A DNA stretch of 64,000 nucleotides from positions 1,124,558 to 1,188,557 of the forward strand of contig NZ_JAINUL010000001.1 of assembly GCF_020639365.1 (NCBI RefSeq), given 5' to 3'. The stretch is from Streptomyces flavotricini (GTDB taxonomy: Bacteria > Actinomycetota > Actinomycetes > Streptomycetales > Streptomycetaceae). Positions 20,246 through 28,762 of this stretch are shown here, one piece after another. The notes under the pieces were generated by a model that made no database searches, was not told where the DNA came from, and saw only the letters and a program-made list of their open reading frames with translations. Every line of letters starts with the position of its first letter. Position 1 is the first letter of the stretch. The translations under genes were made by a program, and so were the position numbers.

Positions 20246-22045
20246 TCACTCGAGGGTGACGACGGTGGGGCGGCCGAGGTCGGGGCTGTCGCGCAGGGGC
20301 AGATCGGCGCCGGGGCGCTCCAGTTCGAGGAGGACGATCTCGTTCCGGCCGGTCCGCCAGAGGGGCGCGGGGGCGTAGAGCGTGCGCTGCGGGCCGCGGG
20401 GGGTGTCGTAGTGGCCGAGGAGGAAGCCGTTGAGCCAGACGAGGCCGGTGCCCCAGCCGCGGACGTCGAGGAATCCGTCGGCGGGTGCGCCCGGGAGGGC
20501 GTGGGTGAAGCGGTGGAAAGCGGGGCGGCCCGTGTCCTGCGGCGCTTCCCCGGTGTGCGGCGACCAGCCGAGGCCGGTCAGATCAGTGAGCGGGAGCGGC
20601 CGGATCTCCCACTCGAACAGCTGCTGGTGGCCGTGGCGGACACCGCGCCAGATGCCCTTGCGGTCGTCGAGGAGCGGGCCGTAGTTGACCCGGCCCTGGG
20701 CCCGGACGAGGACGTCGAGGACGACTCCGTCCTCTCCGACGGCCAGGTCGAGTCCCTCGTCGGGGCGGTTGCGGTCGAGGATGCCGAGGGGCTCGCCGTC
20801 GGCGGACACGTACGCGCGGTCGCCGAGGCCGTCGATCCGGACGGGCATGGCGGGCCGCGGCCCGGTGACGGTGGTGCGGTAGTGGATCAGCCCGTGGGAC
20901 TGGCCCAGCTTCTCCATCGGCTCGGGCGCCGGGCGCAGCACGGGCTCCCCGCCGAGCACGTCGAGGTGGTCCGGGAGCGGGGCGGTGCCGGCGGGGACCG
21001 CGAGGGCCGGGGTGATGCGGGGCGGCGGCTCGGGCAGCGGGCCTTCGGGCAGCGGCACGTACTTGCCGATGACCTCTCGGAACGCGTGGAACTTCGGCGT
21101 GAGTTCACCGGCCTCGCCGATGGGGGCGTCGTAGTCGTAGCTGGTGACGGTGGGCTGGTAGCCGGGGTCGCCGGGGCGGGATCCGGTGTGGTTGGCGCCG
21201 GCCCAGAAGCCGAAGTTGGTGCCGCCGTGGGCCATGTAGAGGTTGACGGAGGCGCCGGTGGCGAGGAGTTCGTCGAGGGAGCGCGCCGCGTCCTCGACGG
21301 CGCGGACGTGGTGGTCCTCGCCCCAGTGGTCGAACCAGCCGATCCAGAACTCCATGGCGGCGAGCGGGCCGGTCCGCTGGTAGCGGCGCAGGTGGGCGAG
21401 GCGTTCGGCGGGCCGCGCGCCGAAGGTGGCGGTGGCGAGCCGGCCGGGGAGCGTGCCGCCCTGGAGCATGGCGTCCTCGGGCCCGTCGGCGGTGAACAGG
21501 AGGCAGTCCACCCCGCGTTCGACCAGTGCCCGTTCCACGTGTGCCCGGTAGCGGACGTCGTTGCCGTACGACCCGTACTCGTTCTCGATCTGGACGGCGA
21601 CGACCGGACCGCCGCGGCTCGCGAGCAGGGGCAGCAGCTCGGGGGCGACGAGGTCGAACCAGCCGTCGACCTCGGCCTCGAAGCGCGGGTCGGAGCAGCG
21701 CAGGTGGAGGCCGTCGACGGCGAGGAGCCGGGCGGGCAGGCCGCCGAAGTCCCATTCGGCGCAGATGTACGGGCCGGGGCGGACGATGGCGTCGAGGCCG
21801 AGGTCCTGGGCGGTGCGCAGGAAGCGTCCGAGGTCGCGCGGGCCGGTGAAGTCGGCCTTGCCCGGGGCGCTCTCGTGGAAGTTCCACGGGACGTACGTGT
21901 CGACCGTGTTGGCACCGAGGGCGCGCAGCCGCCGCAGCCGGTCCTCCCACAGGTCCGGATGGACCCGGAAGTAGTGCAGGGCTCCCGAGACGATGCGGTG
22001 GGGGCGCCCTGCGCGCCGGAATCCGTCCTGGTCGTACGTGAGCAT
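20246..22045 (-). CDS. Beta-galactosidase, glycoside hydrolase family 35
   Basis: 599 residues from the ATG at 22045 (GGGAGT upstream). The GH35 TIM barrel fills about 1-330, with GPYICAEWDFGGLP at 91-104, acid/base Glu156 in IENEYGSY and nucleophile Glu232 in MEFWIGWFDHWG. Beta-sandwich domains follow to the C-terminus, ending WLNGFLLGHYDTPRGPQ and LELERPG. There is no signal peptide, so it should act inside the cell on imported galactosides. It leads the leftward galT-galK run. The upstream gap holds an inverted repeat that may be the operator of the divergent regulator. Confidence 0.93.
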   Translation of the reverse strand: MLTYDQDGFRRAGRPHRIVSGALHYFRVHPDLWEDRLRRLRALGANTVDTYVPWNFHESAPGKADFTGPRDLGRFLRTAQDLGLDAIVRPGPYICAEWDFGGLPARLLAVDGLHLRCSDPRFEAEVDGWFDLVAPELLPLLASRGGPVVAVQIENEYGSYGNDVRYRAHVERALVERGVDCLLFTADGPEDAMLQGGTLPGRLATATFGARPAERLAHLRRYQRTGPLAAMEFWIGWFDHWGEDHHVRAVEDAARSLDELLATGASVNLYMAHGGTNFGFWAGANHTGSRPGDPGYQPTVTSYDYDAPIGEAGELTPKFHAFREVIGKYVPLPEGPLPEPPPRITPALAVPAGTAPLPDHLDVLGGEPVLRPAPEPMEKLGQSHGLIHYRTTVTGPRPAMPVRIDGLGDRAYVSADGEPLGILDRNRPDEGLDLAVGEDGVVLDVLVRAQGRVNYGPLLDDRKGIWRGVRHGHQQLFEWEIRPLPLTDLTGLGWSPHTGEAPQDTGRPAFHRFTHALPGAPADGFLDVRGWGTGLVWLNGFLLGHYDTPRGPQRTLYAPAPLWRTGRNEIVLLELERPGADLPLRDSPDLGRPTVVTLE

Positions 22046-22143
22046 GCGCCGACTCCCGAGAGGGGTAGTGATGCCGTGAGGTGCGGGACGCCGCCGAATA
22101 TATGAACGCTGCGGCACGCCGTCAATGACCGGTTGATCGGAAA

Positions 22144-22158
22144 CGATCGAATCGATCG
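22144..22158. promoter_or_regulatory. Inverted-repeat operator candidate (CGATC-N5-GATCG)
   Basis: A 15-bp perfect palindrome CGATCGAATCGATCG lies in the gap between the beta-galactosidase gene and the divergent DeoR/LacI hybrid regulator. A further GATCG half-site sits 5 bases to the left (22135-22139). The same CGATC-N5-GATCG arrangement recurs at 23392 on the other side of the regulator gene. Function is inferred. Confidence 0.5.
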
Positions 22159-22234
22159 GTCGGGTTCTCTATGATGGCGGGGACACGGCGCGGACAGGGA
22201 TGCCGTCGGAAAGACCTCAGGGGGTAGGGAAACC

Positions 22235-23368
22235 GTGAGACCACATGTGGACCAGCGGCAGGCGCAGGTGCTCGCGCTCGTCCGGGCGCGGGGCAGTGTG
22301 CGCGTGGCGGACCTGGCGCGGGAACTGGGCGTCTCGCCGGTCACCCTGCGGCGCGACATCGAGGCCATGGCGGCCCGGGGCGAGATCCACCGCATGCACG
22401 GGGTGATCAGCCGGGTGGAGACCGGGCCTCCGGGCGGAGTGTCGGCGGAGCGGGCGTCGGCGCCGGTGACGCCGTCGATCACGGGCCCGGCCGACGGCCA
22501 GGCGGGCTCGGCGTCCGCCGAGGGGCTGGTGGTCGGGATGGTGGTGCCGACCACGGAGTACTACTACGCCGACGTCGTCCGCGGGGCCCGTGAGGTGGTC
22601 GAGGCGCACGGGGCGCGGCTGACCGTGGGACTGACCCGGTACCTGCCCGGCGAGGACCGGACTCAGGCGGACCGGCTGCTGTCCACCGGGGCGGACGGGC
22701 TGCTGCTCACCCCGAACTGGGATGCCGGTTCGCCCGGCCCCGGCGAGGGGGTGTGGACCGCGGAGCTGCCGGTCCCGACGGTGCTGGTGGAGCGTTGGGC
22801 CCCGCCGGGGCATCCGGCGGCGGCGCTGGACCGGGTGGCCTCCGACCACGCGCACGGCGCGGCGACGGCGGTGCAGCACCTGGTGGAGCGGGGGCACCGG
22901 CGGATCGCGCTGGCCAGCCGTGCGACGCCGACGACGCCGCGGCTGCGGGCCGGGTACGAGGCGGCGGTGGCCGCGCTCGGCCTGGAGCCGGCGCCACCGT
23001 GGCCGGAGGCCGGGCCGGGCCCGCTCTCGGACGCCGATCTGTTCGCGCGGACGCTGGACTACCTGTGCGAGGCGGTGACGGCGGGCGGCGTGAGCGCCGC
23101 CCTGATCCACAGCGACACCGACGCGATCATGCTGATCCCGAGGCTGCAGGCCCGCGGGGTGCGGGTGCCGGAAGACCTCGCGGTGATCACGTACGACGAC
23201 GAGGTGGCGGGGCTGGCCGACGTACCGCTCTCGGCGGTGGCGCCGGCCAAGCGCGAGGTGGGGGCGCGGGCGGCGGGGCTGCTGCTGGACCGGCTGACGG
23301 CGAAGGGTGACGGTGAGGGTCCGCGGCAGCACGTGGAGCTGCTCCCGCGATTGACGATCCGCTCATAA
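22235..23368 (+). CDS. Transcriptional regulator: DeoR-type HTH plus LacI-type sugar-binding domain
   Basis: 377 residues from the GTG at 22235 (GGGGGTAGGG upstream). The N-terminus is a DeoR-like winged helix (LALVRARGSVRVADLARELG, then SPVTLRRDIEAMAARGEIHR; about 8-55), not the LacI HTH. From about 95 to the end it is a periplasmic-binding-protein-like effector domain: VVGMVVPTTEYYYADVVRGA, GADGLLLTPNW, LIHSDTDAIMLI, EDLAVITYDDE. Such hybrids sense a sugar and repress nearby genes. It lies between the beta-galactosidase operon (divergent) and the ABC importer (downstream), and inverted repeats flank it on both sides. Both transcription units are reasonable targets. Confidence 0.88.
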   Translation: MRPHVDQRQAQVLALVRARGSVRVADLARELGVSPVTLRRDIEAMAARGEIHRMHGVISRVETGPPGGVSAERASAPVTPSITGPADGQAGSASAEGLVVGMVVPTTEYYYADVVRGAREVVEAHGARLTVGLTRYLPGEDRTQADRLLSTGADGLLLTPNWDAGSPGPGEGVWTAELPVPTVLVERWAPPGHPAAALDRVASDHAHGAATAVQHLVERGHRRIALASRATPTTPRLRAGYEAAVAALGLEPAPPWPEAGPGPLSDADLFARTLDYLCEAVTAGGVSAALIHSDTDAIMLIPRLQARGVRVPEDLAVITYDDEVAGLADVPLSAVAPAKREVGARAAGLLLDRLTAKGDGEGPRQHVELLPRLTIRS

Positions 23369-23391
23369 AGAGCAGGAAGGGGCTCACTGGC

Positions 23392-23406
23392 CGATCATTT
23401 CGATCG
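23392..23406. promoter_or_regulatory. Second CGATC-N5-GATCG inverted repeat
   Basis: CGATC ATTTC GATCG lies 24 bases after the regulator stop and 17 bases before the -35 of the ABC operon. It has the same half-sites and the same 5-base spacing as the repeat at 22144, so both may bind the hybrid regulator. Confidence 0.45.
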
Positions 23407-23422
23407 AGTTGTGCGTTCGCTC

Positions 23423-23451
23423 TTGACGGTGTGCCCGTTCGCACAAAAGAT
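23423..23451 (+). promoter_or_regulatory. Promoter of sugar ABC operon with repeat in the spacer
   Basis: TTGACG (23423-23428) and AAAGAT (23446-23451) are separated by 17 bases, a good vegetative promoter. The spacer holds an inverted repeat TGTGC-N6-GCACA (23430-23445), ideally placed for a repressor to block RNA polymerase. The start codon follows 54 bases after the -10. Confidence 0.55.
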
Positions 23452-23504
23452 GGGCCGCGTTCTCCCATCCGCCGCCGTGCGCGGTCGTCCGTAGGAGCCA
23501 CCCC

Positions 23505-24830
23505 ATGTCGCGCAGCTTCCGTTCCTTCCGCATGCCCCGATTCGTCCTGACCGCCTCGGTCGCCTCCCTGTCCCTGCTCGCCACCGCGTGCGGCGGGAAG
23601 GCGGAGCCGGGCGGGTCCGGGGCGGCCGGCGGCTCGCCGGAGCAGCCGGTCACCGTCACCTACTGGTCCTCGTCCGCGGGGGCCCAGCAGACGGCGGACG
23701 CGTTCAACAAGACGCACCCGAACATCCAGGTGCGGTTCTCGGCGGTGCCGGGCGGGCCGGACGGGGCGGCGAAGCTGGCCAACGCCGTCAAGGGCGGTAA
23801 CGCGCCGGACATCGCGACGATGGACTATTCGGCTCTCCCGGAGTTCGCGAGCGGCGGCAACCTGGAGGATCTGAGCGGGACTTCCGGGAAGCTCGTCTCG
23901 GAGAAGTTCCCGGAAGCGGTCCAGTCGCTGGTGAAGCTGGGCGGAAAGACCTGGGCCGTGCCCTTCGACGTCACCCCGCTCGAACTCTTCTACCGGAAGG
24001 ACGTCTTCGAGAAGCACGGGGTGGCCGTGCCGAAGACGTGGGACGAGTACAAGGCGGCCGCGGAGAAGATCCACCAGGCCGACCCGTCGGTGAGGATCAC
24101 GAACCTCGGCGGCGGCGACCCGGCGGTGCTCGCGGGCCTCTCCTGGCAGGCGGGCGCCCGCTGGTACGGCACCGAGGGCGAGAAGTGGAAGGTCGCGATC
24201 AACGACCCCGCCTCGAAGAAGGTGGCGGAGTACTGGAACGGCCTGATGGCCTCCGGAATGGTGTCGAAGACCCCGCTGTGGGGCGAAGGCGAGGCGAAGG
24301 AACGTTCGTCCGGGCAGGTCGCCACCGTCATCGGCGCTGCGTGGACGGCGGGCACCTTCCTCGCCAACTACCCCGACCTCAAGGGGAAGTGGGGCATAGC
24401 CCCGCTGCCGACCTGGGACGGCAAGCCCGCCACCGGCATGTACGGAGGCACCTCGTACATCGTGCCGAAGGGCAGCAAGCGGACCAAGGCCGCGGCGGAG
24501 TTCATCGCGTGGGTCACCACCGACCCGGAGGCGATCAGGGCGCGGCTCAGCTCGCTGAAGTCACCGAGCAGCGCCCTGCCGGCCAATGCCGGGATGCGGG
24601 CCGAGGCCGCGAAGCTGTTCGACACGACGTACTTCGAGGGGCAGGACCCGTACGGCATCGCCGGCGCGGCCGCGGCGACCATCGTGCCCGGCTGGACCTG
24701 GGGACCGGTCCACCTCCAGGTCAATGCGGCGCAGAACGCGACCGGCCCGGACCTGGTCAAGGCCCTGAGCGAGGGGCAGTCGGCGGCCGAGAAGGCCATC
24801 GAGGACCGCGGCCTGGGCCTGGCCGGCTGA
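23505..24830 (+). CDS. Sugar ABC transporter substrate-binding lipoprotein
   Basis: 441 residues from the ATG at 23505 (TAGGAG upstream). A signal sequence ends in LATAC with lipid-modified Cys29, followed by a Gly-rich linker. The body is an extracellular solute-binding protein of family 1: TVTYWSSSAGAQQTADAFNKTHP at the start of the mature domain, GNAPDIATMDYSALPEF, TWAVPFDVTPLELFYRKD, and a Trp-rich C-terminal lobe. It captures a sugar outside the cell for the two permeases that follow, with which it overlaps by one base (TGATG). The ligand cannot be read from the sequence. Confidence 0.92.
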   Translation: MSRSFRSFRMPRFVLTASVASLSLLATACGGKAEPGGSGAAGGSPEQPVTVTYWSSSAGAQQTADAFNKTHPNIQVRFSAVPGGPDGAAKLANAVKGGNAPDIATMDYSALPEFASGGNLEDLSGTSGKLVSEKFPEAVQSLVKLGGKTWAVPFDVTPLELFYRKDVFEKHGVAVPKTWDEYKAAAEKIHQADPSVRITNLGGGDPAVLAGLSWQAGARWYGTEGEKWKVAINDPASKKVAEYWNGLMASGMVSKTPLWGEGEAKERSSGQVATVIGAAWTAGTFLANYPDLKGKWGIAPLPTWDGKPATGMYGGTSYIVPKGSKRTKAAAEFIAWVTTDPEAIRARLSSLKSPSSALPANAGMRAEAAKLFDTTYFEGQDPYGIAGAAAATIVPGWTWGPVHLQVNAAQNATGPDLVKALSEGQSAAEKAIEDRGLGLAG

Positions 24831-25966
24831 TGCCGCGCACCGACTCCGCCGACGCCGCCGACGCCGCCGGCGTGACCGGCCCCACCGGCCCCGGCCTGAC
24901 CGAACCGACCGGCCCTACCGGCGCTACGCGCACCGGCACCGGCACCGGCACCGGCACCGGCCTGACGGAACCGATGGGCCTGACCGACCCGACCGGCCCG
25001 GGCGGTTCGGGCGGTTCGGCCGGTCCGACCGGCGACACGGCAGCCGCACGGCGCTCCGTGCAGCCGCCCCAGGTCGGCCGAACCGCCGGAGGCAGCGGCG
25101 CGGCGGCCGCCGGGTTCATGGCGCCCTTCTTCCTCCTCTTCGCGCTCGTGACCCTTGCCCCCACCGGGTACGCCGCCTGGCTCAGCCTCTTCCGCGAGGA
25201 GCAGTCCGGGCTCGGATTCGGCGGGGCCCAGCGGGTCTTCAGCGGAATCGGGAACTACACCGAGGCCCTGGCCGATCCCCTCTTCCTCGCCTCGTTCCGC
25301 CACGTCGCCGTCTACTGCACGCTCTACATCCCCCTCATGGTCGGCGGCGCGCTGCTCCTCGCCCTGCTGCTGGACTCCGCCCTCGCCCGCGCCCGGCGGT
25401 TCTTCCAGATCGCCTACTACCTGCCGCACGCCGTCCCCGGCCTGATCGCCGCGATGGTCTGGCTCTACCTGTACACCCCCGGCCTCAGCCCCGTCCTCGA
25501 CCTGCTCGACTCGGCCGGGATCTCCTGGGACTTCTTCGGCCGCGACGAGGCCCTGCTGTCCGTGGTCAACATCTCGGCCTGGCAGTGGACGGGCTACAAC
25601 ATGATCATCTTCTTCGCCGGGCTCCAGGCCGTCCCCCGGGAGACCCTGGAAGCCGCCACCATGGACGGCGCCGGAGCCGTCCGCATCGCCTGGCAGGTCA
25701 AGGTGCCGAGCATCCGGCCCACCCTCGTCCTGACCGTCCTGTTCACCTGCGTCGGCGCCGTCCAGCTCTTCGACGCCCCGCAGCTGCTCCAGCTGCGGGC
25801 CACCGAGATGGGCGAGTCCTGGTCCCCGACCATGTACGTCTTCAGCGCCGCGTTCAAGCGCCACGACTACGGGCTGGCGGCCGCGAGCGCGCTGCTCCTC
25901 GCCCTCGTGGCCGCAGCCGCCTCGTACGTCGTCACCAAGCTCGGCAACCGCTGGAGGTCCGCATGA
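24830..25966 (+). CDS. Sugar ABC transporter permease (MalF type)
   Basis: 378 residues; its ATG overlaps the preceding stop. The first about 85 residues are an unusual low-complexity Thr/Gly/Pro tail (TGPTGPGLTEPTGPTGAT, then TGTGTGTG), partly encoded by five exact CACCGG repeats. A normal six-helix permease follows (first helix AGFMAPFFLLFALVTLAPTGYAAW). The EAA loop that contacts the ATPase reads EAATMDGAGAVRIAWQVKVP. Typical MalF-type permeases of this group have about 290-310 residues, so the tail accounts for the extra length. No ATPase gene is in the operon; the shared MsiK ATPase used by Streptomyces importers would fit. Confidence 0.92.
   Translation: MPRTDSADAADAAGVTGPTGPGLTEPTGPTGATRTGTGTGTGTGLTEPMGLTDPTGPGGSGGSAGPTGDTAAARRSVQPPQVGRTAGGSGAAAAGFMAPFFLLFALVTLAPTGYAAWLSLFREEQSGLGFGGAQRVFSGIGNYTEALADPLFLASFRHVAVYCTLYIPLMVGGALLLALLLDSALARARRFFQIAYYLPHAVPGLIAAMVWLYLYTPGLSPVLDLLDSAGISWDFFGRDEALLSVVNISAWQWTGYNMIIFFAGLQAVPRETLEAATMDGAGAVRIAWQVKVPSIRPTLVLTVLFTCVGAVQLFDAPQLLQLRATEMGESWSPTMYVFSAAFKRHDYGLAAASALLLALVAAAASYVVTKLGNRWRSA
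24931..24960. repeat. Tandem CACCGG hexamer, five copies
   Basis: Five perfect head-to-tail CACCGG units inside the coding sequence of the permease tail, encoding Thr-Gly dipeptides. Being a multiple of three, copy-number change by slippage would keep the reading frame. Confidence 0.9.
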
Positions 25967-26916
25967 CCGCCTCACTCGCCGCCGCCGATGCGGCCGGCGC
26001 GGCCCCGGGCCGGGTCCCCGCACCGGCCCCCGCCACCTCGGCCCCGCCCGCTCCCGCGACGCCGGCCCGCAGGGCGCGCGGCAGCGGCCTGCTCTCCCGT
26101 ACGGCCGTCAACGCCGTCCTCCTCCTCGTCGCCGCGTACACCCTGATGCCCCTGGCCTGGCTGGTCCTGGCCGCCACCAAGAACCGCCGGGACCTCTTCG
26201 CCACCGACCCCTACGCCTTGGGCGACTTCAGCCTCTTCACGAACCTCGGCGAGGTCTTCACGTACGACGACGGCATCTTCGGCCGCTGGCTCGCCAACAG
26301 CCTCCTCTACACCGTGGTCGGCTCCACCCTCTCCGCCCTCATCAGCGTGGCGTGCGGTTACGCGTTCCACGCGTACGGGTTCCGGCACAAGGAGAGGCTC
26401 TTCGGCGTCGTCCTCGCGGGGGTCCTCGTCCCGGCCACCGTGCTCCAGCTGCCGCTGTACCTGATGGCCTCGGCCGCCGGCGCCGTGAACACGTACGCGG
26501 CGTATCTGGTGCCCGCCCTGGTCAATCCCTTCGGCGTCTACCTGGCCCGGGTGTTCGCCGAGGGCTACGTCCCCGACGAGGTGCTGGCCGCCGCCCGCGT
26601 CGACGGCGCGGGTGAACTGCGGCTCTTCGCGCACGTGTCGTTCCCGATGCTGTGGCCGGGGTTTGTGACCATCTTCCTGTTCACCTTCACGGCGATCTGG
26701 AACAACTTCTACGGCGCGCTGACCATGCTGAACGACGAGCGGCTCTACCCCGTCAGTCTCGGCCTGTTCATGTGGAACCGCAGCGTCTACCAGCAGCCCG
26801 AGCTCTATCCCCTGGTGATCACCGGTTCACTCGTCGCCGTCGTCCCGCTCGTCCTGGCCTTCCTCGGCCTGCAGCGGTTCTGGCGCTCGGGTCTCACCGC
26901 AGGAGCCGTCAAGTGA
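25963..26916 (+). CDS. Sugar ABC transporter permease (MalG type)
   Basis: 317 residues; the ATG at 25963 overlaps the stop of the first permease and has GGAGG 7 bases upstream. An Ala/Pro-rich head of about 35 residues precedes six membrane helices (VNAVLLLVAAYTLMPLAWLVL first). The EAA motif is DEVLAAARVDGAGELRLFAHVSFP. It pairs with the MalF-type permease. Its stop overlaps the GTG of the hydroxyacid dehydrogenase gene, so transport and the first metabolic step look coupled. Confidence 0.92.
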   Translation: MTASLAAADAAGAAPGRVPAPAPATSAPPAPATPARRARGSGLLSRTAVNAVLLLVAAYTLMPLAWLVLAATKNRRDLFATDPYALGDFSLFTNLGEVFTYDDGIFGRWLANSLLYTVVGSTLSALISVACGYAFHAYGFRHKERLFGVVLAGVLVPATVLQLPLYLMASAAGAVNTYAAYLVPALVNPFGVYLARVFAEGYVPDEVLAAARVDGAGELRLFAHVSFPMLWPGFVTIFLFTFTAIWNNFYGALTMLNDERLYPVSLGLFMWNRSVYQQPELYPLVITGSLVAVVPLVLAFLGLQRFWRSGLTAGAVK

Positions 26917-27965
26917 CCCACCGCCTCTTCCCCGCCGCACCCCCCGGCGCCCGGCGCCGCCCCGCCACCGTGCTCGCCATGAGCCCCGGCACCCGGGCCG
27001 CCGTCCTCAGCGGCCGCATGCTGCCCGAGCTGGTCCGGGTCGCCGATGTGGACACCGACCTGCTGCTGACGGGCTTCGAGCACGACGGGCCCGAGCTCCG
27101 GCGCCGTCTGGCGGACGCCGAAGTGCTGTTGACCGGCTGGGGCTGCCCGCGGCTCGACGCCGAGGCACTGGAGCGGATGCCGCGGCTGCGCGCCGTGGTG
27201 CACGCCGCCGGCAGCGTCAAACACCATGTCACGGAGGCCTGCTGGGAGCGCGGGCTGCTGGTCTCCAGCGCCGCCGCGGCCAATGCCGTGCCGGTCGCCG
27301 AGTACACGCTCGCCGCGATCCTGTTCGCCAACAAGCGGGTCCTGGAATCCGCCCACGCGTACCGGGCGGCGCGCGGCCCGATCGACCTGCTGCGCCGCTA
27401 CCCGGCCGTCGGCAACTACCACCGCACCGTCGGCGTCGTCGGCGCCTCGCTCATCGGCCGCCGCGTGATGGAGCTGCTGCGCCCCTTCGACCTGCGGGTA
27501 CTCGTCCACGATCCGTACGCCGACCCCGGCGAGCTCGCCGCGCTGGGCGGGGAGTCCTGCGCGCTCGACGAACTGCTGCGCCGCAGCGACGTGGTGACCC
27601 TGCACGCCCCCGCGCTCCCGCAGACCCTTCACCTGCTGGACGCGTCGCGGCTGGCCCTGATGCCGGACGGCGCCACGCTGGTCAACACCGCGCGGGGATC
27701 GCTCGTCGACACCGTGGCGCTGACCGAGGAGCTGGTCGCGGGGCGGCTGCACGCCGTGCTCGACCACACCGAGCCCGAGGTGCTGCCCACCGGGTCCCCG
27801 CTGTACAACCTCCCGAACGTGCTGCTCACCCCGCATGTGGCGGGTTCGCTGGGCGGGGAGCTCGACCGGCTCGCGGCGACGGCGGTCGAGGAGCTGGAGC
27901 GGTATGCCCTGGGGCTGGACTTCCGCTACGCCGTGGACCGGGGCCGGCTCGCCTACTCGGCCTGA
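26913..27965 (+). CDS. D-isomer-specific 2-hydroxyacid dehydrogenase family protein
   Basis: 350 residues; the GTG at 26913 overlaps the permease stop (GTGA). The NAD-binding domain has VGVVGASLIGRRVMELL, a variant of the usual GxGxxG with Ser/Leu in the turn. The catalytic set is present: Arg in NTARGSLV, Glu in DHTEPE and His in TPHVAGS. It oxidises or reduces a 2-hydroxy acid, possibly a sugar acid brought in by the importer. As last gene of the operon it overlaps by 13 bases, tail to tail, the leftward isomerase gene. Confidence 0.88.
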   Translation: MTHRLFPAAPPGARRRPATVLAMSPGTRAAVLSGRMLPELVRVADVDTDLLLTGFEHDGPELRRRLADAEVLLTGWGCPRLDAEALERMPRLRAVVHAAGSVKHHVTEACWERGLLVSSAAAANAVPVAEYTLAAILFANKRVLESAHAYRAARGPIDLLRRYPAVGNYHRTVGVVGASLIGRRVMELLRPFDLRVLVHDPYADPGELAALGGESCALDELLRRSDVVTLHAPALPQTLHLLDASRLALMPDGATLVNTARGSLVDTVALTEELVAGRLHAVLDHTEPEVLPTGSPLYNLPNVLLTPHVAGSLGGELDRLAATAVEELERYALGLDFRYAVDRGRLAYSA

Positions 27966-28762
27966 GCCGGCGTGCTCGCTCCCCCGGCCACCAAACGCTC
28001 CAGGTACTCCCGGCCCCGCGCGAGCTGCCCCGGCAGTTCGGCGGCGCCGGGATACCAGCGCTTCTCGTACTCCCAGCAGAGCCAGCCGTCCTGCGGCACG
28101 GAGGCCACCGCCTCGGCGAGCGGCAGCACCCCGGCGCCGAGCCCGAGCGGGGTGAGCTCCTGCGCCGATGCCACGTCCTTCACCTGTACGTAGCCCAGGT
28201 GCCGCTCCAGCGCCCGCCGTGACCGCGCCGGCGGCTCTCCGCCGAGCCAGGTGTGCAGTACGTCCCACAGGGCCCCGGCGCCGCCCTGCCCGACCCGGTC
28301 CAGCACCCGCGCGGCGGCGGCTGCGGTCCCGTGCGAGTCGTGCGTCTCGAGGAGGATCCGCACGCCGTGCCGCTCGGCGAACGGCGCGGCGGCGGCCAGC
28401 CTGCGGACGGCATGGGCGTCGGCGGCGGATTCGGGCTGGCCGGCGCCTCCGGGGAACACCCGGACGTACGGGGCTTCGAGGTCGGCGGCGAGCCGGACCA
28501 GGGCGTGCAGTTCGGCGAGGACCGGCTCGTCCGCACCGGCGGCGGCCACCCGGGCGTAGCCCGCGACCGCGAGGACCTCGACCCCGGCGGCGGTGAGGAC
28601 GCGCAGGCCCGCAGCCCGGTCCGCCGGAGGGCTGTCGGGGTGCAGGGGCTCCTCGGGGTGGGCGCGCAGCTCGAGACCCGCGTAGCCGTGGGCGGCGGCG
28701 AGGGCGGCGCTCCGCTCGAGCGGCGCGCCGGGCAGGCCGAGCGTGGAGAAGGCGTACCTCAC
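27953..28762 (-). CDS. Sugar phosphate isomerase/epimerase family TIM barrel
   Basis: 269 residues from a GTG at 28762 that overlaps the LacI gene stop. It has the xylose-isomerase-like AP-endonuclease-2 barrel: opening strand YAFSTLGLPG, GYAGLELRAHP, RVFPGG, GVRILLETHDSH (metal ligand Glu), LWDVLHTW (Asp/His), YVQVKDV, and GWLCWEYEKRW at the end. Members isomerise or epimerise sugars, or dehydrate inosose. It is co-transcribed with, and presumably controlled by, the LacI regulator. Confidence 0.85.
   Translation of the reverse strand: MRYAFSTLGLPGAPLERSAALAAAHGYAGLELRAHPEEPLHPDSPPADRAAGLRVLTAAGVEVLAVAGYARVAAAGADEPVLAELHALVRLAADLEAPYVRVFPGGAGQPESAADAHAVRRLAAAAPFAERHGVRILLETHDSHGTAAAAARVLDRVGQGGAGALWDVLHTWLGGEPPARSRRALERHLGYVQVKDVASAQELTPLGLGAGVLPLAEAVASVPQDGWLCWEYEKRWYPGAAELPGQLARGREYLERLVAGGASTPAQAE

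Noticed and set aside
24931..24960. CRISPR-like tandem repeat
   Set aside because: Hexamer units without spacers inside a coding frame; no cas genes in the window.
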